Of a stretch of DNA of 64,000 bases, positions 35,722-48,083 are shown in pieces (position 1 is the stretch's first letter; every line of letters starts with the position of its first letter). The DNA is from Corbicula japonica (lineage: Eukaryota; Mollusca; Bivalvia; Venerida; Cyrenidae): NCBI GenBank assembly GCA_038501625.1, contig JAZAYU010000053.1:1164501-1228500 (forward strand). The letters are read 5' to 3'. Below the pieces are notes generated by a model. That model had not been told where the DNA came from, made no database searches, and was given only the letters and a program-made list of their open reading frames with translations. The translations under genes were made by a program, and so were the position numbers.

Positions 35722-38700
35722 TCATGTTTCCTTGTCGAACGTCCATTTTGAACTTGCAATACAATCGTGTAAATTGTTCGTAGCTTGAAATAACGAGCTC
35801 TTGATCATTTTAATGACTTCCGATATAACCTGGTCCCCGACGTCGTCCGGCGGCTGGAGCACAAAGCTGCTGGTACCCTGCTTGTGGTCTCTGTGAAAAT
35901 AAGATCATAGATAAATTTAATATATTCATCATATAATTATATTTGGCTGGGTGTAGGGGAGAGGGACATACAAAAACGTGGACATTTACCGACCTGATTT
36001 TTTTACAAGAAATTAAAATAATTGCTAGATCGGGGATGGGGAAATAGAAATTATAGTAACTGAATGAAATTTTCATTTGTTAATTGAATGTATACTGTAA
36101 TTGAACAGTTTCTAAATTACTTTTAATCGTAGTTTAATTACTTTCGGGTGCTCTGACAAGGTTTTCACAGGAACATGTCACTGTGTATGCTTATTAATTT
36201 GATTACTCCATAGTTAAAAAAATCGGATACATGAAAAATAGGGCAGACCCAGAACTTATTGACTAGCATGCAGATTATCTTAACTGATTGATGCTCATTT
36301 AAAATTAAATTCCTCTTGAAATTCAACATTTACTTTGTTTCATGTTCACCTTTCTTGTTTTAAATTATAAAAAAAATACCATCTGTATCATAGTAAGTAC
36401 GGGTCCTGTATCTTTCAATTTGAACATTTTCATTTAAATAAAAATCTTGCTTATGTTACTAATCTAATAAATATAGATGTACCTTTTTCCGGAAGATACC
36501 CTTTGAAGTTTTGTTTTTCCTAAGGCTTCTGATAACAGTGATTGAACAAAACAACAGGCTGTTTTATCAATCAACACCTTATACCTGTTAATCTCTAGGG
36601 ATGTTTGTCACCGACAACAGACTGAGATTCCGTTGGTAATACTTGTATGATATATAATCATTATTATGTGATTATAATGATCCAAGTAGATTACACCAGT
36701 CTACCAGACAATTGCATCACATCACACTTGTTACACAGCTTGAACTTCTGACCAGATATAAGTGAAATTTGCTGGCCCTTATTATTCTGAAATGCCCTTT
36801 CCTCCTTTATGGATGTGCCGCCTAGGATCTGCAAGGTTCGCGTTTTTTGGTGTTTTAGGCTATTTCTGCCAAAAAAAAAGAACAGTGCAGATCCTGGTCA
36901 GACGGCATAGATGTGCCTGCTAATTTGGATCTGATCTGATCGCTCATGCGTAAAAAGGCGCATATATGGAGTATCGGGATAGATCAGTGTCATTCATTGA
37001 CATCTAGATTTTGACCAGTATATTGCATTTCTGCGGAAGATAAACTTAGCAATAAATTGCACAAATCCAATATTACCCCCCCCCCCCCCAACATTTACTG
37101 GACTTCTGTGCTGAAGATTATAAAACTGAGAATGGAAACCAGTCTATAATTTCAAGCATCTGATTGGCTGAAATGGCGACCAGTCGAATACGAATAAGTT
37201 ATTCTAATTGTAATTCAATTGAAGATTTCTTAAAACACGTGTAATTTAATTAATTTTATTTGCAAGTAATTGACTCATCCCTGGTGTAAATGTGAAATGA
37301 ACGCACCAAGGGAGACAATCCCTGAAAATGAAACGCAACCTCAGCATTCACATTGCCGTTAATAAATGTAAAAGCATGTCTGAACTTCTGTGTTTCGTTC
37401 GCTCGTTTCTTGTAAAACATGAAGAATGTACAAACATAAGAAAAAAGTACATAAAGAAAAGAACCCATAAAAATAATGAAAGAATCTGATGAACAACATA
37501 CTGTGTAGTTTCTAGAATAAGGCGTGTCTGCGGACCTTCCGCGTCAAGCTGTACTCTGGCTAGAGTTGTGAGGGGTAAACTGGCTTTTTTCGCAGGTTCT
37601 TTATCTTTAAAGGGTTCGACGGGCGTGGACCGGCTATCTCCCGGCTCGCATCTGTACAGTAGTGATAATTTTATGGCTTGTGTAGAAACCCGAATGTCGT
37701 AGACGCCGCTGGGGAGTTCGGCACGTTTAGTATCGCCGTTCATCAACAACTGCAGGGATATTTTATCTGGAAGAGAAATTAACAACAAACATATCTAAGA
37801 AGTATGAAAAATGTAGGCAAGAGGCCTTAAAGCCTCTTCTGACTTTTCAGTCATGGAAACCGTATTAAGTTGAATGTGCAACTACAATTTGTCTACAAAT
37901 GTATTAATCTACTGTATTCGTTTCCGTTCAGTTAAAATCCTACAGTATCTTATTATTTGTCGATTCATTTCCGTTCAGTTAAAACCCTACACTATCTTTT
38001 TATTTGTCGATTTATTTCCGGTCAGTTAAAACCCTACATTATCTTATTATTTCATTCATATCTATAATAATTGTTGGTTGAAATTCATTATCATAAAACG
38101 TGTTATATAATGAGCAGAATTCTTAATGAATACAAATTAGACACATGACTTTCAGTATTTGTACCGTGTTTATCCGTCTGTACGAGTGCAGGTGGCCAAA
38201 ATATTTTCCTCAGAGTCCAGATCCAGTCCCGACTCTCAAGCTCCGTCTGTCCTGACAATACAAGGATCGATTTGCCCGCAGACAGAATCTCAAACGCGTG
38301 AAGATGCGTCTTTGACGTAACCATGGTAATGTCAGAGATGTTCCGAAGTTGGTAGGTATCAACGAGGTCCTGCGAGTCCTTTTTGTACACAGCTAGCTCA
38401 TAAACACAATTCTCCCCTTCTACAAGCTGAACACGCCTCGTCTTCCAGGGCTGAAAGTCACCACAAAGTCAACGTCGTGCAGGTTACACACACTTAAGAA
38501 AACTTCAATTATAACCATGCACATTTTCAAAATTCGCTGTCTAACGAATTATGATCATACATTTATATATAAAAAAAAACGATCTGATCTTGCGATATTT
38601 CACATTACATGAAAAAAACAACATTTCATTCCAACTTTGCATAAAGAAAGTCGGAGTACTCAAAAGTTTTGCTAGTGTATTACACAGAAAATATCATATT

Positions 38701-39285
38701 TGTGAAGCACATACAATTTTACAAAACGAACGGCAAAAGTGGTATAATATGTTACGACAATAAATGCGGAATATGTTAACACTTTACTCCATGGGATATG
38801 TCTATTATTCATGGGCGAACATTACAGATACAGATCAGCTGGCACATTCGTACCGTCCGATCAGGATCTACACTGTTCGATTTTAGATTCAGTGGTTTGT
38901 TTCTGACCAAAAAGCGACTAGTGTAGATTCAGATCAGACGGAATGGATATGGACCAGTATAAATGGAGTGGAGGTTAACATACTTTAACAAACCAACTGT
39001 TTTTCATACCCTGATGAAGGCAATCAACCATCGATTCATGTCTTAATTATAAATCTCTGACATAAATCCTTTTACTATCGATTTTTCAGCTTTATTTTCT
39101 GTAAAATATGGCATGTTAAATTAACATGTATGTTACTAATGAGGTAAAATATATGGATGTCTGCGAGTACAATTTGAAATGAAATCAAGATTATTTACCG
39201 GCAGTCTCCAGCCTCGTGCCAGTGATGACGTAGCCGGTGACTTGACATCCAGAACACCCACACGTATGATCTTCTGTCCAACCAT
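35722..39285 (-). CDS. Short DOK-like protein, PH + PTB domains only
   Basis: Four coding exons: 39199-39285, 38165-38450, 37502-37766 and 35722-35890, phases consistent, 268 residues. The start ATG has an in-frame TGA three codons upstream, and an acceptor-like site (ttcttttatag) 19 bp upstream suggests a non-coding 5' exon. The PH domain fills about 5-125 (WKTRRVQL early, WIWTLRKIFW in the C-terminal helix). The IRS-type PTB domain covers about 127-235, ending with the strand and helix GTSSFVLQPPDD...VIKMIKS. A TGA follows about 20 residues later, so there is no tyrosine/proline tail. It lies 740 bp upstream of the long docking gene on the same strand and shares its domain order. It may be a diverged tandem duplicate, possibly a competitor of the full adaptor. 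That role is inference. Confidence 0.85.
35891..37501. other. Third intron of the short docking gene
   Basis: Contains a fragment of the TTAACCC-type repeat (about 36880-36955), a 13-base C run (37077-37089) and half a foldback MITE (37110-37184). Confidence 0.6.
37110..37184. mobile_element. Foldback MITE, single arm only (copy 4)
   Basis: Has ctgaagattataaaactgag, then caagcatctgattggctgaa and ggcgaccagtcg, and stops there. The second arm is missing. Confidence 0.75.
37921..38060. repeat. 47-bp tandem repeat, three copies
   Basis: The word ccgttcagttaaaaycctac begins at 37924 and 37971, and a variant at 38018, a 47-bp period with the AT-rich filler between them also repeated. It lies in intron 2 of the short docking gene. 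Confidence 0.85.
38775..38985. mobile_element. TTAACCC-type MITE copy
   Basis: Starts near 'taacactttactccatggga', contains 'cagatcagctggcacattcg' and 'gatcaggatctacactgttc', and ends 'ggagtggaggttaaca'. It lies in intron 1 of the short docking gene. Confidence 0.6.
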
Positions 39286-40280
39286 TCTTAATCAGTGGCT
39301 AATCTATAAAAGAAAGCACAACGTTACGTAATGACGTCAGAAAGAAACTCATTAAATCGGAGATCTGCATACGCCGGACCTCAATCTCAGGAGGATGCAG
39401 TCGTGGGTTCGATCATCCGGTGGCAAATCGTATTTTTTTACTAAAAGCACTATTCATCGAAGTAAGTAACATAAGACGGAGCGGAGCCTATCAACTTGTT
39501 TTGCCGCATATTATTGTACCTTCACAAAGAAGTATAATTTGAAGTTAATGCTCAATCCGAGAAAATAAAATTGAGCAGTCCCAGGTCTGACCACTGGTAC
39601 GATCCGTGACCTGTCTTTTGTCTAAATGTAAAGACCAATTTCAACACCAGTCTCGTGTGAACTTAATAGTTAAAAGTCTCCATTGCTTAAAATATCAATT
39701 AAAACACGGTTTCTATAGAATAAAATATTTGTCAACACTTTATCACTTTTCTATAAAAAAAAATATACGTAATTACAGACAAAAACCACTCACCTATGAT
39801 TCTTTCAATTTATAATGACATGAACTATCCAAGTTAGTAAACAAATCGCCTTCACAGTCAATAAAATGATTGAATTTAATCATTATTGATCGTCGCTAAT
39901 CTGATCATGCTGCAACAGGTATGTAAGGGACGTAACTCTAGAAACAGCTACGACAAGTAAACATACGAATTGGCTCCCTTCCAAATCGCTAGAATTCGTT
40001 ATATCTGGCCGGACATAAGCTAATGGAAATGTATTGTGGAAACAAATTATATTATATTCCTGCGGCATAGTTTATAATCTACGTTTTATTGACAGCATTT
40101 TATTGTTCTCAAAACTAGATCAAAAGCCAGCTTAGGCATCTACACCGATAACATTTTGACAGTAATGTCATGACAATCCCAGGAAGTCAAAGTAACATTA
40201 CAGTTCCGATAATTTTGGTCTTAAATGCATTTATAGTTAAGTGTGGCCAACAACGTTACTGTCACAATAGAGTAGAATTT
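39286..40280. other. 5' flank of the short docking gene
   Basis: Includes the probable non-coding 5' exon and promoter. A tRNA B-box-like stretch (gtgggttcgatcatccgg, 39403-39420) is followed by a T run at about 39433; it has no cloverleaf and may be an old SINE fragment. Confidence 0.4.
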
Positions 40281-40560
40281 TAAGAGGTTGCCAACATGCT
40301 CCTAGGGTGGGTTAATGTACAAACTTTGAAGGGGTTTAATGAGAATGTTTAGTTGAATACAAACTAAAAATTATATTTATAAACACTTAATAATTGTTCG
40401 CATATATCCAATAGCCCCATCTTAAAATAAAAAAACGTAAATTTTATGCATCCATTCACAACACTGAAGATCATATCAGCAAAAGTAACAAGTGCAACCT
40501 ACAGACCTACCTACAGACCAAGTTTGGTTTGAATAGAAATGTAACCACGTTATATTACAG
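40281..40560. repeat. Dispersed repeat, copy 2
   Basis: Matches 22235-22480 in order: 'aacatgctcctagggtgg' and, about 200 bp on, 'gatcatatcagcaaaagtaac'. A third, weaker relative may lie near 42600-42720. Confidence 0.45.
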
Positions 40561-42190
40561 AGAAGGATGAGACAGACGTACACACCCGAAAAGAGTAAAT
40601 CTTTAACGATAGCCATTATTAAAGGAATGGGTGGATTTGAATGGACAATTCCTCTTGATTTGGAAAAGGATCCACTAAAAAATGTAAAAGTTCAAGTACA
40701 TGTAGTTTAACAGGCAGATTCCAAGCTGGAAAACAGTTGCACTTTAATAAAATTCAAGGAGAATCGATGCATAGGGACTAATACAAAATGATTTACACAA
40801 TGTGTAGCAATGGTAAGACATCAGCTGGCAATGTCAGGGTAAGTAATTTCTAGTCCTAACAGAACACAGGCTTAACTAAAACATAGTTATAATAACTAGT
40901 ATATCAAGTGAAGACCTGACAGTTGAAAGATATACACAGCTAGAATGTTGCAGCACTAGCAGTATGTAAGATTGGAGATTGTCTGCATACTCTAACCATA
41001 TGATTCAAACAAATTTATGAACAGAGTTATGGTTCTTGGCATACCAAGTCCTGAATCAATAATATATGTGCTTGAACCTAAACTTTAACCTTCAATTTAA
41101 GTTTAAAAACACAAAAAAACACCACAACACTGTAAGCGTTATGGTTCTTAGCAAATCAACAATGAATATGATGGTTAACAAGCATACAGACTGAGGGGAT
41201 ACCACAAGATGTTTGTAACATATAAGTAGGAAGGCAAACCTTTACTCCCGGGTAGGATGCCAAAGATAGGTTCAGCAGATGAGCTCTACATATTACTTTG
41301 ATCATGCTGAAAGCTGGACTCCACCTTAACAAATGCATAATAACATGTGGTTAAGAAGGGGAGACATATATAACAAATAACACAATTTATTTTTTTTTTG
41401 CTCTCTGAGCGTGTTCATTTTCCAAAAATAAACAATCAAATATAATTATAAAATAATAGACCTCAATCAGGGGTAGAGATAAAACATTGTGATCTGAATA
41501 GAAATATTCTTTAAGCACTGAGTATCTACTGTGGGTTTTAAACATATGGAATACAAAATTCAGTTACATTTTACTTAAGAAATGGCCACAGCAAATAACT
41601 ATTAGATTCTAATCTGGATTTAGGAGGAAAGACAGATGGCCAATTCATTGTTTGTATTGTACTTAGAACAGAGAAAACAGGTATGTAAAACTTTAACATC
41701 TTACTTAAATATCTAAGCTATATAATCTTCTTCATAGAACACTTTGAAGAAATAACATTGCTAGTTGTACACCCAACTTATTTCACATCACAATTTATGG
41801 CGAAAACTGCTTGAAAACTGAGGCTGCTATAGGTGGCAGTATTTGTGTAAAAAATGTTGTCACCACTTTCTACAAAAATTGTATAACAAAGTTTATAGTT
41901 TGAGGTACCATCCCACTAACTTTGATCATAATCAGGGGTATCACCTATTTTTACATATCAGATGTCAACATTGTTTATTGGCACCTTTAAACAACATTGC
42001 CTATATACTTTTTAACAAGAGAGATAAACATGTAAGAAATGACCAAACAGATAAAACAAATGAAACCTTAGTATTAGGTTTAGCTATACCTCCATTAAAA
42101 TTGCTAATATCAGTCTGCAGGATCTATATTGTTTGCCTCTTGGTAAGTAAAAACAGCAATGTATCTAAAAGTGACTGGCATCGATCCTGT
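40561..42190. other. Intergenic, nothing recognised
   Basis: AT-rich DNA with no convincing exon or element. Confidence 0.4.
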
Positions 42191-42335
42191 GCCCAAGGTT
42201 ATAAAACTGAGCATGGAAACCAGTCTCAAATCTCAAGCATCTGATTGGCTGAAATGGCGACCAGTCGCCATTTCAGCCAATCAGATGCTTGAGATTTGAG
42301 ACTGGTTTCCAATCTCAGCTTTATAACCTCCAGCC
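42191..42335. mobile_element. Palindromic foldback MITE, copy 5 (best preserved)
   Basis: About 145 bp, almost perfectly self-complementary. The centre is ggcgaccagtcgcc, with the arms catctgattggctgaaat and its inverse on either side. The outer ends are gcccaaggttataaaactga and ctttataacctccagcc. Confidence 0.9.
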
Positions 42336-43024
42336 CTGATCTGGATCTACACTTCTGGCACATGTGATATAAGCCTTATCAATGAAGTAAAGGGTTGAAG
42401 AGGACTTACGACCACACACACTGTATAACAATTCAAACAATCGTGTGGTAATGATAAGAAGATTTGAAGAATTCAAACATACAAATTCTACAGTAATATA
42501 AATCAAATTGTAACAACACATCTTAATTATCTAATAAACTATATTCTATAATTCATATCAAACACCAGAAAAAAGAAATATATCAAACTAATGTGGGTTT
42601 TTTTCTGGGGTTAATGCACAAGTCAACTCTAACCAAACAACTTAATACATTTATACTCAATGGAATTTATTAGACAATGTTGAAGACGAGTGTTTATATG
42701 CATCCACTCACCACCCTCTTTTGCACATTTAATTTTCCTTAAACCACAAAATCTTTACAGTACAATTTACACTCAAATGGAATGGATGCCATCAAAAAGA
42801 CAATAAACACTATTGAGAGACAATACAGAGGGAAATCTCTTTAAGAGTAGTCACTTTCATAAGATGTTTTTAACCATACAGGAGACCTATCTATATGATT
42901 GTAAACTTGCACAAAAATGATCCAAGTAATGGTCTCCAAACCAGAGGCATTGTGCAATGTGCAGGAGCGGCACAGGTCAGGTGGCAGCTGCCACCCCAAC
43001 ATTTGAGCTATTAATGACATTTTT
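42336..43024. other. Intergenic, nothing recognised
   Basis: AT-rich DNA; no exon seen. Confidence 0.4.
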
Positions 43025-43290
43025 GTAAGTGTGTATTTATGTATTTAGTTTTATTTATCGACGCTACCAGAAGCCCATATGAGCTACGCCTCCAGAAGAG
43101 TGTTAGTCATTTTAGGTTTTTTTGGAGGATTGTGCAAGATACATAGGACCCTCCAATTCCAGAATCTTTTAAGTGCCCGGTGTGTAGCACCACTACACTG
43201 GACCTCGGTTTAACGTCTCTTCCGAAAGACTGTTAGTAATTTTAGTTGGAGTAGCGGGGGATCGAACCAGTGTAATCAATAAAAATACTT
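43025..43290. repeat. Probable dispersed repeat with 'ggacctcggtttaacgtctc' core
   Basis: A more GC-rich island containing ctacactggacctcggttta, then acgtctcttccgaaagac and ggggatcgaacc. I recall similar core words from other bivalve repeats. Borders are approximate and only one copy is in the window. Confidence 0.35.
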
Positions 43291-43878
43291 TTTTTAAATG
43301 AAATATTCAAGGTCTTAACCTCAAAGGTTATCTGCACAAATGTGGCGGCTGTTCTGAATCTACACTATTTACGCAAGCAATAAAATGCATATTTATGGAG
43401 GAAAGGGTTAAACAAGACATTGAACTGAAATATTGCTAAAAAAAATATCACCATTTTGCTTCCTGTTGTTTCTATACTCATGTACTGATATTGCTTGATC
43501 TGCGTGACCTGAATGAGTGGGATTCTTATAAGATACAATTAATTGCAAACAAAGATAAGAAAATAATTGTGTAAACCATCATTGTTTTCTAATTCATGTT
43601 CATTGAGGTTTTAATGAATTTGGTTTTTATCAGGTCAGACAAATCTGACAATACAGCTAATAAAGCAATTAGAAAGCATTACAGTAACAACAATATATGT
43701 ATAATAACAAATATCAGTATATATGTAGATGATCAAATAATTCGCATATACATGAATAATGGCCCATAACGTACAACAGCCTGTATGTTTGACAGGACTC
43801 TCAGAATATACCAGCATCTTGTTCAATAAAACTGTAAATAGCAGACTCCAAGATCATAAGGCAATAGAAAAAAATATT

Positions 43879-44289
43879 TTAGATTCTCATCCCCACCCGC
43901 CCCTGTCCAAAACCACCCGCCCCAAAAATATTTATTGGCAAAAAATCGTCTGTCCGGAAGAACAGGTTTTAGACCATCCCGGATATATAAAATGTTCATC
44001 ATTTCAAAGCTTACCAAAGTCACTATTAATGACTGGTATGGCTTTTCAAGCAAGAATAGGCACCAACCTGCTACTTTGGTAAGTTGTTATCCTGACTTTT
44101 TGGAAAAAATTGAAAAGATGGACTAATATTCTACACCAAAGGTTCTGGTAACTATTATAGTATAAATGCCATTGTCTCAAAATTTTAAGTTAGTTTTACT
44201 TCTGTTCTCAGGTATTTCATTAATAAAACATAAAAATTAAAAAGTGTCCACCCGTCCCCTTTTTTCCCAAAATCCGGATGAGAATCTAA
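43879..44289. mobile_element. MITE with 14-bp perfect inverted ends
   Basis: TTAGATTCTCATCC at 43879-43892 and its exact inverse complement at 44276-44289 bound 411 bp. C-rich words (ccacccgcccc) lie near the left end and ccacccgtcccc near the right. There is no coding capacity. Confidence 0.7.
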
Positions 44290-45479
44290 TAATTTATTTT
44301 CTCTGGCCTAAACTAAAATAGTAGATCAGTCTCAAGATGCCCACTTCCAATTGGTCAATTTGGTGTTTGAGCTCAATTTCAACCAACTGCAGTAAGGTTT
44401 TTAAGACTGGTCTCAAGCTCAGATGTATGATCATAGCACAAGTTCTTTTCTCTTCTGTGCAAAAATATGATGAGCATTTGTTTCTTTCATAAATAAAACT
44501 GAAATAAATATCACCTTTTGACCGAACTTGTATCATTTAATGGACACATGGCTATATGTGCCTTTGTTAAGTAGTCAAGTACTTGGGATATTGGTTGTTT
44601 ATTACTGAATTATATATTGTACCAACTGGTTATAATAATTTCAGCCAGTGATATATGGCCATCAAATACCACCGGTCTGCACTTGAGTACTGCTTTTGAT
44701 ACTTGTTCCCATCCCTAATGTGAACTAATCAAAACACAAGACTTGTAGAACATGTAATAGACATATATATCTTCGAGATAAAAAAAACATGATTGTTACA
44801 GTTAACAGAGACAAGCAAGTCCGACAATCTATATGATATGCAGACTGGAATGTTAAAATTCCACATATAAAAAGGTAAATCCAGCTGCAATAAATGTATC
44901 ATTTATATACAACACATGTACATTTAAAAATTCAGATAAAATATTGTAAAACTGAATTATGTTTTATCATTTTACTGAATATGATTAACGTTAATTTTAA
45001 AGTTGTAGCTGTTGTGGACTTCTGGCACAACAGATTTACTATTAGATTTATTATGCAGCAGAATAAGTATAGTACTTTAAACTGAAAACATTGACATGTC
45101 ATGTGAATGTTTTGCTGAAATCAATTTCTATTTTAACCATTTACAGCATATATACCATTTCTGACCAGTGAAGATCCAGATCACTGGAATGTTAATGGAG
45201 TAAAGGGTTAAGGAAACAAGCAAATTCGTTGAATTTATATCCCCCGCCGAGTACTGGTTATTACTAACACAACAGCTGAAGTCATAGGGCTTTATTTAGA
45301 TATTTATTATGGATGGCAAAAAAGGTGAAAAAAAAAACTTCAGATGGTGAAAAGGGTTGGGCAGCTCACCAGAATATAAAAATGAGACAAAAAGTCTTCA
45401 AGTTGTTGAAATGAAGAATGCAGTAGTAAAAATATAGTGCTGTATTTAAAAGAAATCTATGCAGAAGTTGCATAGAAGT
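44290..45479. other. Intergenic with weak repeat fragments
   Basis: A diverged foldback-like segment lies at about 44320-44440, and a TTAACCC-type end (ggagtaaagggttaa) at about 45199-45213. No exon found. Confidence 0.4.
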
Positions 45480-46673
45480 AGCATATAAACAAATACTACT
45501 CTATATGCATAGTGCATAACTTATCAAAGGGCCATAACTCTGTGTTAAACGGTCAGACCAGAACAGGACAACAATATGGGCATCTTGTCTTGGTATTGAT
45601 GGTTTCCATAGATTCCTGCTGAGAAATAGCAAGGAAACAAATACTGCTCTACAAGCAAAATGCATAACTTATCAAAGGGCTATAACTCTGTGTTAAAGGA
45701 TCTGACTGAATCAAGATGACAATATGTGCGTCTCCTCTTGGTATTGATGGTTCCCAGAAAGTTTCATTAAAATCCATCCAGTAGTTGCAGAGAAATAGAG
45801 GACTGACTGGAACAAGACAACCATATGCGCATCTCCTCTTGGTATTGATGGTTCTCAGAAAGATTCGTTGAAATCCATCCAGTGGTTGTAGAGAAATAGC
45901 TCGGAAACGAATACTGCCCTATATACATAATGCATAAGTTATCAAAGGGCCATAACTCTGTGTTAAATGGTCTGACCAAAACAAGACGATATGCGCATCT
46001 CCTCTTGGTATAGATAGTTTGCAGCAAGTTTCATTGAAATCCATTCAGTAGTTGCAGAGAAATAACGTGGAAACGAATACTGCCCTATATACATAATGCA
46101 TAGGTTATCAAAGGGCCATAACTCTGTGTTAAATGGTCTGACCGGAACAAGACGACGATATGCGCATCTCCTCTTGGTACTGATACTTCCTACAGAGTTT
46201 CGTTGAAATCCATTCAGTAGTTGCAGAGAAATAGCGCAGAAACGAATACTGCCCTAAATACATAATGCATAAGTTATCAAAGGGCCATAACTCTGTGTTA
46301 AATGGTCTGACCAGAACAAGACGATGATATGCGCATCTCCTCTCAGTACTGATACTTCCCACAGAGTTTCGTTGAAATCCATCCAGTGGTTGCAGAGAAA
46401 TAGCCCGGAAACGAATACTGCCCTATATACATAATGCATAAGTTATCAAAGGGCCATAACTCTGTGTTAAATCGTCTGACCGGAACAAGACGACGATATG
46501 CGCATCTCCTCTTGGTACTGATACTTCCCACAGAGTTTCGTTGAAATCCATCCAGTGGTTGCAGAGAAATAGCCCAGAAACAAAATTCGGACGGACACCG
46601 TGACGACGTGACACCGTGACGGACGGACAACGCCAAAACAATATCCCCCTCCCGATTTCATCGTCGGGGGATA
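45480..46673. mobile_element. Pearl-like element A, ~169-bp core repeats
   Basis: About six core repeats marked by 'tatcaaagggccataactct' with a spacing of about 169 bp in the well-kept part (near 45937, 46107, 46275 and 46444). The repeats end in an ACGG-type microsatellite (46589-46630) and a short hairpin, atatccccctcccga and tcgtcgggggat (46641-46672). Core repeats, ACGG tract and hairpin end match the published description of bivalve pearl/Helentron-type non-autonomous elements. The left border is uncertain. Confidence 0.7.
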
Positions 46674-46689
46674 AAAATCTGGAAACTAG

Positions 46690-47290
46690 AATTTGGTGAT
46701 CCTCAGAACACATGATGTTGCCTAAAATTGCATTTAAAAGGGGCACAACATTGTCACCAATGACTATGTTCATGCAGATGATATATTCCAAGTAAAAAGT
46801 GAAAATAACAAGTACTTTCCAAGTTACAGCCTTACAGGCAACATTAATTTTCATGATAAAGTTGCATTTCAAAGGGGCATAACTCAAAATATAGTGAAAC
46901 AGGAGTTATTTTTTAATGTCACAGATGGCTTTGATCTTGCAGAAAATATATTCCAACTATTAAGTGAATAGGACAAGTTCTTTCAAAGTTATAGGCAAAA
47001 TTAAGTTCATGTTAAAGTTGCATTTTAAAGGGGCATAACTCCAAAAATAGTGAAACAGGAGTTATCATTCTTGTTGCCATCAATTGCTTTGTTCATGGAG
47101 ATGATATACCGGTATTCTAAGTATTAAGTGAATAGAGTAATAGGTAATAGTAAGTTTCATGTTACTGTTGGGGGTCAATTGGACGACAACGATGATGACA
47201 TCGACACCACTGGACAATAGCATCCCCATGTGTCTACCTGACTGCAGGCGACACAATGAGCAGACAATCCTGCCTTATTTCTAGTTTAAA
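46690..47290. repeat. Second core-repeat element next to element A
   Basis: Three loose copies of a roughly 150-bp unit marked by gttgcatttcaaaggggcat and 'agtgaaacaggagttat' (about 46720, 46860 and 47020), ending in a gacgacaacgatgatgac tract. Probably a related non-autonomous element. Confidence 0.55.
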
Positions 47291-48083
47291 ATGAAAAAGA
47301 AACAGCGTATACAAAATGTATATCTGAAAAAATATTAGAAATATTAATGTATGTCCGCATTCTTTTGACACGACTCACTGGCTAGCACTGGTAATAGTTT
47401 GAGCCAATGCCCAGGTTTATGATGAAATTTATCTCAATGCTTAGAGAACTAAGCATTTTAAAATGAGATATGGATATTTATGCCAGCATAAATATAGCTA
47501 TTTCTATTGTTACAGCTGTTCATGGAGAGCAAATATTTAAACACTGAAATGATATTTAATTACATTCATCAGGGTATGGAAAACATTCAGGTTTTTTAAA
47601 GTGTGTGAAGCCCAAATTTTTCTTATATCCTGATCAATTTGATAAAATATCAACTCAATACTTATATTTTCTCTATTACAAACATTAACATTTTTTACAA
47701 AATAACTGAGGAAAGTTTGTGATATCACAGCCTTTTACTGGTATATGGCTGTTGGGATGGACGACAAAGTGAATGACAGCATGCCTTATTATGACAACTC
47801 ATGTTAGAACATGTGTGCTTGTTAACATTACATGACAAATCATTGTCCCACAGTCTGACAGCTTCGCAGCTTTTGCTGTAGCCATGTCCTTGTCCACATG
47901 TTTTCCAACACACCATGGAAACAGTTGAAAAAAAGAGTTTTATCATAGTGAAGTAAGTGCATGATGAGTGTAAATATTATCACATTAAACAATGGGTTTA
48001 ATACTAAAACATGACATATGGAAAAGCTACACTTAACAAGTATTGAAGTTCAGTTAAGTATTAAGTATCCAATATCAGCTGTT
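47291..48083. other. 3' flank of the Rab gene
   Basis: Probable 3' UTR and intergenic DNA; nothing recognised. Confidence 0.4.

Noticed and set aside
39360..39440. Possible tRNA gene (B-box-like gtgggttcgatcatccgg)
   Set aside because: No matching acceptor, D or anticodon arms can be drawn.
46129..46887. Minus-strand open frames in pearl-like element A
   Set aside because: They follow the core-repeat period, overlap in several frames and show no domain.
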